A stretch of DNA of 17,950 bases from Beroe ovata (Eukaryota; Ctenophora; Nuda; Beroida; Beroidae), in assembly GCA_946803715.1 (NCBI GenBank), contig CAMPET010000048.1, forward strand, positions 124,508-142,457, given 5' to 3'. How positions within the stretch are numbered: position 1 is the first letter of the stretch; every line of letters starts with the position of its first letter. A model generated the notes under the pieces. That model searched no databases. It saw only the letters and a program-made list of their open reading frames with translations, and was not told the DNA's origin. Both the position numbers and the translations under genes were made by a program. Positions 1 to 7,863 of this stretch are shown one piece after another.

Positions 1-430
1 GGATACGATACCATAGTATGAGATCTTTGTTTTAAAGTCGATAATTTTTTATCCATTGCTACCTAATTAGTTAATTGGCCAATTAAAGTAATTATCGTGC
101 ATTTCTCGGAAACTAAGAGAGGTAGACATTTTATTTTGATGGGATATGGTACTATTGCACCAACTCTTTGTGTCAGACTCGATAAATCTGTTTATTTCAC
201 CTCCTTATTAGTTGATTGGCTAATTAAAGTAGTTTTCGACTATATCTCAAAAAATAAGAGAAGTAGACGCTTCATTTTGACTGGAGGTGATACTTTTCAT
301 GAACTATTTGATTTTATCAACTTCATGAAATGTTTTTATATTCGCCTTAATAGCTAATTGGTCAATTAAACCAATTACTGCTTATACCTCGTTTAAAAAT
401 CGCTGATTCTAGCGGTTCATGATACTTGAG
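1..430. repeat. Diverged ~144-bp tandem repeat, about three copies
   Basis: Three degenerate units can be aligned by eye. The landmark TTAATTGGCCAATTAAAG near 70 recurs as TTGATTGGCTAATTAAAG near 210 and as CTAATTGGTCAATTAAAC near 353, a spacing of about 144 bp. The bases before the first landmark (1-65) match the bases before the second, so the window opens inside the array. A short open frame at 97-357 exists only because of the repeat and has no protein signature. Confidence 0.75.
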
Positions 431-965
431 ATTCATAAGAGATAGAGACATCATCAGATGATAAATTTTGAGAATTTTCCCTGTCAGTAGATCGAATAAT
501 CGAATATCATCTGATTTGAAAGATGTCAATCATTGACTGCCAGCGGACAGTAAATGTGATGTAATATAGTTTCATTTGCAGCTATCGCTAGAACTCATTG
601 CTTAACAATTAACCATAAGCGGATTGTTAATTGTCGTGTAATGCGTCAATATTTCTATTACATCAATATTTCCGTAACACGTTTTGCCTCAGTTCGTTTT
701 TGATTTCTAGTATTTCATTATCTTTTGCTTGTTGTCCGCCTTCTCGTTAATTCCGTTTGACAAATGTTCCTTCAACTCCCACCAGAACCACTAATTCTAA
801 ATAGGAATAGATTTGTCATAGAATTCATTTTACACTGTACCGCGTGTTGCTATATTACTAAACAACGTAAAGAGGTGTATGGAATCTAACATGTTAGATG
901 GCAACCTGACAGGAACACGAAAGAGACCATTATAACAGTCTTATCAAATTATATCTAGATCAAGC
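431..965. other. Non-coding stretch upstream of the first recognisable exon
   Basis: I see no convincing coding exon here. A short open segment starting ATGGAATCT near 880 ends at TAA 933-935 and leads nowhere. Promoter or 5' UTR of the following gene could lie here, but no TATA box or other decisive element is visible. The only structure is the palindrome at 605-634. Confidence 0.5.
605..634. repeat. Perfect 9-bp inverted repeat
   Basis: ACAATTAAC (605-613) and GTTAATTGT (626-634) are exact reverse complements around a 12-nt loop. It could be a protein-binding palindrome or chance in AT-rich DNA. Confidence 0.5.
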
Positions 966-1904
966 ATGTTCCCAAGTGTTCGAAACGCTAGGACTATCTC
1001 TGAATTGTGCCAATCGGTGAGTTGAAGTTGAAAAATTATCATCTAGCAAGAAATTGTATTATTATTAGAGTATACGATTGAACCGTTGTGTGTTTGCACT
1101 GCATGACTTACATACCATGTGGGGAATTATGAAAATAACCCATTTCAGGCGATGTTGATTGGTGATTCCATCACTAAAGACATCCCGTTAGGAAAAGTGT
1201 ATACTCATCCTGGAATCAACGCCCACAGACTTCTCTCAAAGGTTCGTTTCCAGATGAATCTATGATTCTATAGAGGTGGAATCTTACTATGTGTGAGCTA
1301 ACATTTCAATAGCTTAATACAACTGCATTTGTAGGTGCGGAAGAACAGGGAGCAGTACACAGGGTCATGGGACAACATCGTGATCCTCGTCGGAGCCAAT
1401 GACATTGGCTTCAACGACGAAGATGAGGTCACGACCGATATTCATGGACTCATGGCTGAACTGCAGTGTCTGAACCCAGAGGCAGAAATTGACGTGTGCG
1501 AGGTTTTACCCAGGAGAAAATGGACACGTAATAATGTGCCATCACTCCTGGAACCCAATGATCATGCTGTCAAGCTCAACAACCTCCTCCACAAGGCGTT
1601 CCCGGGAAGAGTTGTCAGACTCTATGACCGTTAGCTCATTTTGGATCACCTTAATACTCGGCCAGCCGTTGATTACTATGAATCATGGCACATGTCGAAG
1701 TTTGACCAACCTGATGTGGCAGTTGCAACAATAGAAAATACACTAGGGGTCGGGTTTCCTACAAAACCAGGAACTGTACTGCTCGGATCGATGGAAACAC
1801 ACAACATCAAAGGAGGCAGTAGAGCTAAGATTCAGAAGGAATTTCAGGTCCAGACAAGACGTTATGATATACCAGCCACCCTTTGTGGACTGATCATCGG
1901 CAAG
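966..1904 (+). CDS. Exons 1-3: SGNH/GDSL-hydrolase-like module
   Basis: Exon 1 (966-1016) ends at a consensus GTGAGT donor. Exon 2 (1149-1241) carries LIGDSIT, the block I Gly-Asp-Ser with nucleophile Ser24, and a block II-like Gly at 39. Exon 3 (1335-1904) opens with VRKN and carries ILVGANDIG, the block III Gly-x-Asn-Asp at 68-71. The block V-like YESWHMS places His167 three residues after Glu164, where Asp is usual. SGNH enzymes are esterases or lipases; related domains also occur in ORF1 of some LINEs and in other animal genes. Conserved glycines and the N-D pair support the fold, while the Glu and the in-frame stop leave activity doubtful. All introns here are phase 0. Confidence 0.72.
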
Positions 1905-4900
1905 GTGTGCAATTTGTTTCGAATTTTGCTGTTGACATCATGGCTAACGTATTTGCAGTTGAGCAATCGCATACCATTACCTACTTCATGCAGGGAGGAA
2001 TGACGATACGCCAGATGATGAGTGAATCAGGAGCATCAATCTGTATTATCAAAACGGGAAGTTCTAATACCAAGATGCGGTCAGTAGAAGTCACGGGATA
2101 TGGAGCTGAAGTTCAGAAAGCTTTGGACAAAATATCTGTTATCCTCCAAGGTTAGTTTAAGGGTAATTTGGTTCATCTTGCAAATTAAATCACAATGAAC
2201 CTTGAAATTCTTGAACTATAATTAGGGGGGGGGTCCGACTACCAGCGGCCATTTGCCTAAAAAAATCCCGATTTCGGCCAGTTGGCCGATGGCCGGATGG
2301 CCATTTTTTTCTCTTTTGTTTTCCAGAATCGCCCACAAGCATAAAAGATGATCATAGTAAGAGAGCAAGTTATAGCAATTCATACAAGGAACATTTTCTG
2401 CTACTTTTAGTGAGGGGTATGTCGTAAGTAGGTAAGTATGTCATACAATTTGTGGTCGTATGAAAGTATATCAATGACCCCCTACTGAACCCCTGCTGAC
2501 CCCCTGGCCCCTACTGACCGCCTGCTGACCACTTTATGACCATATAATGACCCCCATGGGACCACTTTCTGACCATTTTTAACCCCTACTGACCCCCTGT
2601 TGACCCCCTGCTGACCCCCTACTGACCACTTTATGACCCTCTATTGACCACTTTATGACCTTATTTTGACCACCTTAATAAGACCATTTTCTGGCGATAG
2701 GTATTTAGGTACCTACTCAGGCTAAATAATTTCAGAGATGCGAATGTTTCAGAGTGACTACTTGATTACCAGGGGGTCAATAGGGGGTCACCAGGGGGTC
2801 ATTAGGGGTCACCAGGGGGTCATTGATATATTTTCATACGACCCAATTTGTTATTTCATTCTCCTACCATCTTATTTCATGTGATGTACTGTAATAGTGA
2901 TACCCGTAGCCAAAAAGTGAGCAATGCGCATATCTGCATGGTATAATAATAGCCCGGCTATCCTTGTTGTTGGTTATAGGCTCAAGATATTACCCCTATT
3001 ACACCCCAGATATCATGAGGATGTCTCAAAAGGATGTCTCATGAGGATGTCTCAAAAGTTGAAATGTTGAAATGTAGCGGTAACAGTTCTCAGTAGTTTG
3101 CTTTCCAATCGTTAAATAATAGTGTCATATCACACCTATTCGATGCGTATTGCGTATTGTCCAAATTTCACTCGGCTTCGCCTCCAGAAATATGGCCAAA
3201 TAGTAAATACGCACCTCATGGGTGTGATACAACAATATATTACACACCCCGGATAACTCCCCGGACATTACACACACCCTGGATATTACACACCCCAGGT
3301 ATTACACACCCCGGATATTAAACACACCCTGGATATTGCACACCCCAGGTGTTTACTTGAATTTGTTTACTTTACTTGACCCGGATATTACGCACACCCT
3401 GGATATTACACAGACTTCTGATATTACACACACTCCGGATATTACACACGCCCTGGATATTGCACACCCCAGGTATTACTCACACCCCTGATATTACGCA
3501 CACCCTGGATATTGCACCCCGGATATTACACACCCCGAATATTACACTCCCCGAATATTATTATTACACACCCCGGATATTACACTCCCCGTATATATCA
3601 CACCCCCGATATTATACACACGCCGGATTACACACCCGTATATTGTACACACCTGGGATATATTATATACACCAGATATTATATACGCCGGATATTAAGC
3701 ACACCCTGGATATTGCACACCCTGGATATTACACAGACCTCTGATATTACACACAGTCCGGATATAACACACACACCCTGGATATTGCACATCCCAGGTG
3801 TTACACACACCGCTGATATTACGCACACCCTGGATATTACACACCCCATATATTACACACACCCCGTATATTATACACACGTCGGATATAACACATCCCG
3901 GATATTATACATACTCCGGATTACACCCGTATATTGTACACACCTGGGATACATTATAGGTACACACCAGATATTATATACGCCGGATGTTACACAACTC
4001 AGGTCCCAGATATTACACACCCCTGTAGAGTCCTATACCCGTATACCCCCGCTGCTGACCCATTCTTAACTCTCTACTGATTAATTCCTGACCCAGGGGA
4101 TCAGTTCCTACCTTAGTGGTCAGCAGGGATCTGGGTACATTCTGACCTAGTATACCACTTTGACCACTTTCTTACCAGCTAATTTACTCATGTCTGATTC
4201 ACTCTCCTTATTTGGGTCAGAATTCGTGTTTGGTGGCTTCAAATGTATTCAAATGTCTTCTCTGATCTAACAGCAAAATGTTTCTCTTTGGAAGTTATTT
4301 GCTCAGACCCCTCTTTAAGGCAAAAATTTCAATATCACAAAAGGCGGCCATCCGGCCGTTTGGCTAAAAAATTCCTGATTTCGGCCAGCTGGCCGATGGC
4401 CGCTGGATGGCCGCTGGATGGCCGCTGGAAGTCCGACCCCCCTAATTATAGTATCTCATACCTAAGTATTTATCACGTCCTCGAGAGGGGTTTTCTAGTT
4501 TACCGTAATTAGGTCATCACAAGAAACATGGGTCACAACGGCGAATTAAACAAGGACAGAATGATGACGAAAGGCTGGGGAATGGCAAGCCACATGGTCC
4601 AGTCATGACATACGACCCGGAGAACAATGACATCATTTTCATTCAGGATGCTAAACAGATGTGAGTTTTGGTGATATTACCCTAGTTATAGCAAGAGTAT
4701 ATGTGCTTGTTTCGCTGGTTAAATGTTCACTGGAAAATATCACTGAAATAAGTAGTACTGCGAATGAAATAAAAGTTTACTATTAATTTAAATCGCATTG
4801 CAGTGCCGTTGAAGCCAAGCCCATTGTCATAAAAGGTGGTGCGAAGAAGAAGGCAAATATCGGGCGAAAGAAGAAGACTTACAAATTGATCACAATTGGA

Positions 4901-7063
4901 GGTAATATATTGGCATTCTATTGGGCCATGCATTTTGCATAAAGTAATAAATGAAGAATTGAGGTACTGTACCAGTATAGTGTATACTTGTAAAATGTAC
5001 ATGTTTCCGAATTTCAGCCTTAGTTAATTCTGACATCACAGTATCGATTATTTACTCAAATTGGTGGAATATGGTGGACTCCATGCATAACTCTCTTTCT
5101 TAACAGCTTTACCGTTTACGTTATACTTCAATCTTCTTCAGAAAGTGAAGACGTAAAAAAAGAGAGAGACATGAGGGGTAAAAACAAGTACAGAAAGTAC
5201 AACAACTCTCGGAAGGGTGAGGAAAGGAGGGACAGATACGAAAGCACATCGCAGGGGAAGACGAGAAAAGCAAAGTACGATGTTACACTTCAAGGCAAAA
5301 TAAGGAAGTCCATGTACGACGCTACTCCTCAAGGCAAAGAAAGGAAGTTCATGTACGACGCTACTCCTCAAGGCAAAGAAAGGAAGTTCATGTACGAAGC
5401 TACTCCTCAAGGAAAAGAAAGGATGTCTGTGTACGACGCTACTACTCAAGGCAAAGAAAGGAAGTATGTGTACGACGCTACTACTCACGGAAAAGAAAGG
5501 AAGTCTGTGTACGAAAGTACTCCTCAAGGGAAAGATAAGCGACACGTATATGAGACAACTCATCAGGGGAAGAATAGAAAGGAGAAATACGAAATGAGTG
5601 ACCAGGGAAAGAGTAGAAGACTTACATACGAGAACAGTTGTCAGGGAAATGAAAGAAGGGCCCGATATGACGAAAGTGATGTTGGGAAAGGAACAAAGAG
5701 AAGGTATAACGATACAGACGGCCATAGATATTGAAGGAAAATATTTGCAGTTATGGACAAGTTTTCACTTTTGAAAATATGATCATGTAGTTAGATAAAT
5801 TTTGTCTGACGCCATGAAAATAATCAGGTATTTGAAATCTAAAAGGGGTCGGTTGCATAAACGGCTGCAATATGTGAGGTCCTTGCGAAAACGTGGAGTC
5901 CATATTAAGAAGAAACCTGACATTGACATCGACCTGGAAGTGCCCGAGCAACTAGATGATCCGGACAAAGCTACTATCATGAATAGGATACGGTCTCACA
6001 TGGTAGGTTTGGATAACGAAAACATACTATACTGACCCTTCTCTGACATTCATGAACAGGTTCTCTATTAATAGGAATAACATTATAGCTTAATGTTATA
6101 GGTAATATCTGTGCTCCCAACCTTTTTTGAATGTATTATAACCGTTATCTGTGGTTCCATTAATATTAACCATTTCAGATATCAGAACGGTGTCGGAGCC
6201 TCAGTAAACTGTTCAAAGAAGAGATCAGTGCTTCAAAATCTTCCAACTATCTTCCAAAGCTACCTGGGAGCAATACACTATCTACCTACAGGCATCAAAA
6301 ATTCCTGAAGAACAGATGTAAGTTAGCGTACAGAAATGCTGCTCGGTCTATCATACACCAAACTCTCTTTCAAACTAAGAACTTGGACGATGTTTTGAGA
6401 CGCATTGTTCCTCCAAATATTTTACAGAAACAGACACGTACATTTAAAATCAGTTATGCTTCGAAGCAATTGGTGAACACAATTCTAGCTAGGCGCGATA
6501 GATGGGTCCAGTGCATGTACTTTTCAGTTCACAAATTAAGTGTACTGTGTAAGTCAATAGATGCACAGGTTGAGCTGGCATCTGTCGACAATAAGTCGTT
6601 GGCGCTCTTAGGCCGTGATTTCCATGCTAAAGGGTGGGAGCCATACTTCCCCCAGTATAGCTATAAAGATGGCATTGTAGAGTATCCTTTTAAAGAATCA
6701 GGAAAAATATGTCCGGATAATGAATTCAAGGACATGGAAGGACCGCTCTTCAACCCTTGCAAAGAGGAAATATGCCCACATACATCAGAAGCAGAAATTG
6801 AACGAATTAAAACACTTGTATCAACATGCACTTCAATGAACAAGAAAAGTATGAGATCTGTGCTGCAGCAATTGGATTCATGTCCTGATAAAGATCAGTG
6901 GCCTTACTTTTTAGTGACAGTGAGAAGAAACCATCCAGAGGATTGTTTCAGCGGTGCCAATAGCTGTTCTAGCGACTTTGTCCTTCTCAGAAAGCGGTTA
7001 CCACATCACGAAAATCTGAGGAAAATTTACTCCTTATTGAATTTAGTAAAAGGAAATTTTTAG
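966..7063 (+). CDS. Nine-exon SGNH-hydrolase-like / KH / 13-residue-repeat protein (hand-built model, one in-frame stop)
   Basis: Exons are 966-1016, 1149-1241, 1335-1904, 1994-2150, 4513-4660, 4804-4901, 5142-5703, 5828-6002 and 6179-7063. All introns are GT-AG, all junction phases agree, and the exons sum to 2,739 nt. The product of about 912 codons has an SGNH-like domain (about 19-175), a KH domain (about 225-290), a lysine-rich linker (about 290-380), basic 13-residue repeats (about 392-575) and a Cys/His-containing C-terminus (619-912). AATAAA lies 33 nt after the stop. Oddities are an in-frame TAG at codon 148 and a Glu where the SGNH catalytic Asp is expected. The N-terminus is the weakest part: ATG 966 is the first Met after an upstream TAA, and an acceptor-like AG at 937-938 could mean an earlier exon. 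The function is unknown. The modules suggest RNA binding plus esterase-like activity, or loss of that activity. I recognise no named orthologue. Confidence 0.68.
1632..1634 (+). other. In-frame TAG inside the SGNH module
   Basis: The frame of exon 3 reads LYDR, TAG, LILDHL and continues openly into the KH domain. Nothing nearby looks like an intron that would remove the stop. It is a base error, an allelic nonsense change, early pseudogene decay or readthrough. I see no recoding structure. Confidence 0.75.
1850..2150 (+). CDS. KH domain (end of exon 3 plus exon 4)
   Basis: Joining GT 1905 to AG 1993 (89-bp intron, phase 0) restores a textbook type I KH core. It reads YDIPATLCGLIIGK then GGMTIRQMMSESGASI, followed by SVEVTGYGAEVQKALDKI. 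The GxxG loop is GKGG at residues 237-240 and spans the splice site. KH domains hold single-stranded RNA or DNA over this loop. Exon 4 ends at GTTAGT (2151) in phase 1, and reading straight on gives an immediate stop, which supports splicing to 4513. Confidence 0.85.
2454..2843. mobile_element. 390-bp MITE-like element, 8-bp target duplication
   Basis: The termini are 28-bp inverted repeats starting GGTCGTATGAAARTATATC with one mismatch, running into ATGACCCC. CAATTTGT flanks both sides (2446-2453 and 2844-2851). An 8-bp duplication with short inverted repeats is typical of the hAT superfamily, so I infer a non-autonomous hAT-like element. The inside is mostly tandem TGACCCCCT units: plus orientation at about 2475-2650, inverted at about 2770-2825. 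No coding capacity is visible. Confidence 0.8.
2852..3127. other. Intron interior, no gene
   Basis: No exon is visible. The only structure is three copies of AGGATGTCTC at about 3018-3053 with slightly variable spacing, then a short GTTGAAAT duplication near 3058. Confidence 0.5.
3128..3229. repeat. ~102-bp imperfect palindrome
   Basis: TATCACACC at 3128 pairs with GGTGTGATA ending at 3229. The arms can be aligned imperfectly for about 43 bp (TGCGTATT and CCAAATTTC against AATACGCA and GAAATATGG) around a short CGGCTTCGCC loop region. It resembles a small foldback MITE. No target duplication is evident. Confidence 0.6.
3236..4022. repeat. ~18-bp minisatellite (GGATATTACACACACCCT)
   Basis: Some forty degenerate units of 14-20 bp around GGATATTACACAC(AC)CCT run through this stretch, with variants such as GGATATTGCACACC and GTATATTGTACACACC. 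Because the period is near 18, long open frames appear in several frames (3376-4069 plus, 3695-3880 minus). They encode RILHTP-like repeats and are not genes. The array lies in intron 4. Confidence 0.9.
4023..4324. other. Intron interior, no gene
   Basis: CTGACC-rich sequence at 4055-4175 resembles the TGACCCCCT repeats of the 390-bp element, so it may be a decayed relative. The remainder shows nothing recognisable. Confidence 0.4.
4513..4901 (+). CDS. Exons 5 and 6: basic linker of the KH protein
   Basis: Exon 5 (4513-4660) follows ATTAG and is read as GHHKKHGSQRR..., ending at a consensus GTGAGT donor. Exon 6 (4804-4901) follows TTGCAG and is read AVEAKPIVIKGGAKKK..., ending at GTAATA. Phases 1, 2 and 1 match their partners exactly, and all alternative frames hit stops. 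The segment includes PVMTYDPENNDIIFIQDAKQ and then lysine/arginine clusters that could serve in nuclear localisation or nucleic-acid binding. No domain is recognised. Confidence 0.68.
5142..5703 (+). CDS. Exon 7: basic 13-residue repeat domain
   Basis: After SESEDVKKERDMRGKNKYRK come tandem 13-residue units. The consensus is Y-[DE]-x-[TS]-x-Q-G-K-x-R-K-x-x, best copies YDATPQGKERKFM. Exon 7 holds 13 units (first Tyr codon 5198). The units are strongly basic and hydrophilic and lack hydrophobic core residues, so an extended nucleic-acid-binding or scaffold segment is likely. At DNA level it is a 39-bp repeat. The middle units are nearly identical, consistent with recent duplication. The donor GTATAA at 5704 interrupts a unit after Arg. 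Confidence 0.75.
5828..6002 (+). CDS. Exon 8: end of repeats and acidic spacer
   Basis: The acceptor AATCAG (5822-5827) joins in phase 2. The repeat register continues without a gap as RR then YLKSKRGRLHKRLQ, YVRSLRKRGV. An acidic stretch (DIDIDLEVPEQLDDPDK) follows, then RIRSHM, and the exon ends at the GTAGGT donor at 6003. An alternative is translation from ATG 5814 as a separate small ORF. The continuing repeat period argues against that. Confidence 0.68.
6179..7063 (+). CDS. Exon 9: Cys/His-containing C-terminal domain
   Basis: Acceptor TTTCAG ends at 6178. The frame is open from ISERCRSLSKLFK to TAG 7061-7063, about 294 residues. The domain is not firmly recognised. Visible elements are WVQCMYFSVHKL, KGWEPYFPQYSY, PCKEEICPHTSEAE, QLDSCPDKDQWPYF and RRNHPEDCFSGANSCSSD, then LLRKRLPHHENLRKIYSLL. 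The spaced Cys and His residues could bind zinc. The order CPH, long helix, DxC, HPExC, CSSD, LRK resembles N-terminal regions of some invertebrate Helitron polyproteins as I remember them, which is weak evidence. The last codons lie in a 17-bp direct duplication. Confidence 0.72.
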   Translation: MSERCRSLSKLFKEEISASKSSNYLPKLPGSNTLSTYRHQKFLKNRCKLAYRNAARSIIHQTLFQTKNLDDVLRRIVPPNILQKQTRTFKISYASKQLVNTILARRDRWVQCMYFSVHKLSVLCKSIDAQVELASVDNKSLALLGRDFHAKGWEPYFPQYSYKDGIVEYPFKESGKICPDNEFKDMEGPLFNPCKEEICPHTSEAEIERIKTLVSTCTSMNKKSMRSVLQQLDSCPDKDQWPYFLVTVRRNHPEDCFSGANSCSSDFVLLRKRLPHHENLRKIYSLLNLVKGNF

Positions 7064-7077
7064 TAAAAGGAAATTTT
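7044..7077 (+). repeat. 17-bp tandem duplication creating the stop
   Basis: TAGTAAAAGGAAATTTT occurs twice in a row (7044-7060, 7061-7077). The TAG of the second copy is the stop codon. With one copy the frame would continue about 20 more codons. Confidence 0.85.
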
Positions 7078-7095
7078 ATTTTTACATCAATAATC

Positions 7096-7101
7096 AATAA
7101 A
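7096..7101 (+). promoter_or_regulatory. Polyadenylation signal
   Basis: AATAAA lies 33 nt after the stop of the KH gene, in an AT-rich stretch. Confidence 0.55.
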
Positions 7102-7351
7102 TATTTTGAAATATGGTAGTTTATAGACATGACATGGGGTTGTAAGAGGCTGGTAGGTCCCATGAGAGCGATTTAAGATGGTAATAATTTAAAATACAAA
7201 GCATACTATAAAATGATTAGATATTGTTAAAAACGTATTGTATGAGTTAGATTTTGGATGGTTTACTAAATCAATAAGATCGTGAACAAGACCAAAAGTT
7301 GCTCGAAAAATGTTGCTAATTCGAGGCCTATAAATTAGATGATATAAGAAG
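7102..7351. other. Non-coding downstream flank
   Basis: AT-rich sequence with no exon or repeat that I can recognise. It ends at the single N at 7352. Confidence 0.5.
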
Positions 7352-7352
7352 N
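7352..7352. other. Single-N contig join
   Basis: Non-coding flank ends here, and Helitron-type coding sequence in a fresh frame starts at the next base. Confidence 0.7.
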
Positions 7353-7862
7353 TGTTGATCCTACAAACTATATTGTGTTACACGGGATTCCAAAGAAAGA
7401 CCGAACCATATGGCAGAAGATAGTCAGAGTGGATAGAATTCATGCAGCTCTTGTTTGGCTAAAGGAACACAATCCTTTATACACAAATGTAATTATTCCG
7501 GAGAACCCAATCGATGTTCTACCAAAAGATGATGTGAACATGTCACAAGATACCAATGTCAACGATGTTGGAGCTGCTACCCAGCTTACCGATGACTTAG
7601 TGGATGAAACTGGAACTGGAATTAGTAACACAAATGAGTCAGGATCACAGGATTCGCTCCCTGATTTCGATTTGGATGATGTGAAAAAATTTGACCCCAG
7701 ACTCAGAGAGAGAAAGATGGTGATTGATTCAGATGAATCATTTCCTGAAACTGAGTTGAGTAAAGCACAAGATGTCAGACCTGGTCAAGAAAAGAGAAAA
7801 AGGTTCATTTCAGGTGGAAATAGTTCAAATACTTGCACTGTAGAAGAACAGAACATTCGCCT
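7353..7862 (+). CDS. N-terminal fragment of a Helitron polyprotein (partial at both ends)
   Basis: The frame is open throughout and reads VDPTNYIVLHGIPKKDRT, then RVDRIHAALVWLKEHNPLY and TNVIIPENP. The pattern V-D-[RK]-[IV]-H-x-A-[LI]-x-W-L-K-x-x-N-P-L-Y is typical of the region ahead of the Helitron_like_N domain in animal Helitrons (DUF6570-like). An acidic, Ser/Asp-rich tail follows. Both ends are cut by single N bases. The catalytic HUH part that should come next is absent from the window. It may belong to the same element as the block at 10138. Confidence 0.7.
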
Positions 7863-7863
7863 N
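7863..7863. other. Single-N contig join
   Basis: Plus-strand Helitron coding sequence stops and minus-strand LINE ORF2 starts at this base. The LINE frame is open up to it from the right. Confidence 0.75.

Larger units (their letters stand above)
2215..4452. mobile_element. 2.24-kb foldback-type element filling intron 4
   Basis: The left end ACTATAATTAGGGGGG at 2215 is mirrored by CCCCCCTAATTATAGT ending at 4452. The inverted match goes on through GTCGGACT and CCAGCGGCC with small differences. Both ends also carry a related GC-rich block with CGGCCAGCTGGCCGATGG-like sequence, and the right end has three copies of GGCCGCTGGAT. No transposase is visible, and the target duplication is unclear (possibly TA or TATA). 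Removing the element leaves an intron of about 124 bp, matching its neighbours. It contains the 390-bp element, the 3128-3229 palindrome and the satellite. Confidence 0.65.

Noticed and set aside
97-357. 86-codon plus-strand open frame
   Set aside because: It lies wholly in the 144-bp tandem array and is of low complexity.
880-935. First exon starting ATGGAATCT with GTRKRP-like coding
   Set aside because: The frame ends at TAA 933-935 and no donor before it matches a following exon.
3236-4022. Possible CRISPR-like array
   Set aside because: Units are contiguous, degenerate and without unique spacers, and the context is a eukaryotic intron.
3376-4069. Open frames of 122 and 185 codons, plus one on the other strand at 3695-3880
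   Set aside because: They are translations of the ~18-bp satellite in different frames, with no protein signature.
4727-5002. 91-codon minus-strand open frame
   Set aside because: It overlaps exon 6 and two introns of the KH gene and shows no recognisable motif.
5138-5725. 195-codon minus-strand open frame
   Set aside because: It is the antisense of the 39-bp coding repeat. The plus strand has matching splice sites and a coherent protein repeat.
5814-6035. Separate small gene starting at ATG 5814 and ending at the TAA-like end near 6035
   Set aside because: Joining at 5828 keeps both phase and the 13-residue register, and a consensus donor at 6003 leads in phase into exon 9.
7785-7862. Extension of the minus-strand LINE frame past the N into XRRMFC...
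   Set aside because: To the left of the N this is only the antisense of the Helitron fragment; the frame runs on by chance.
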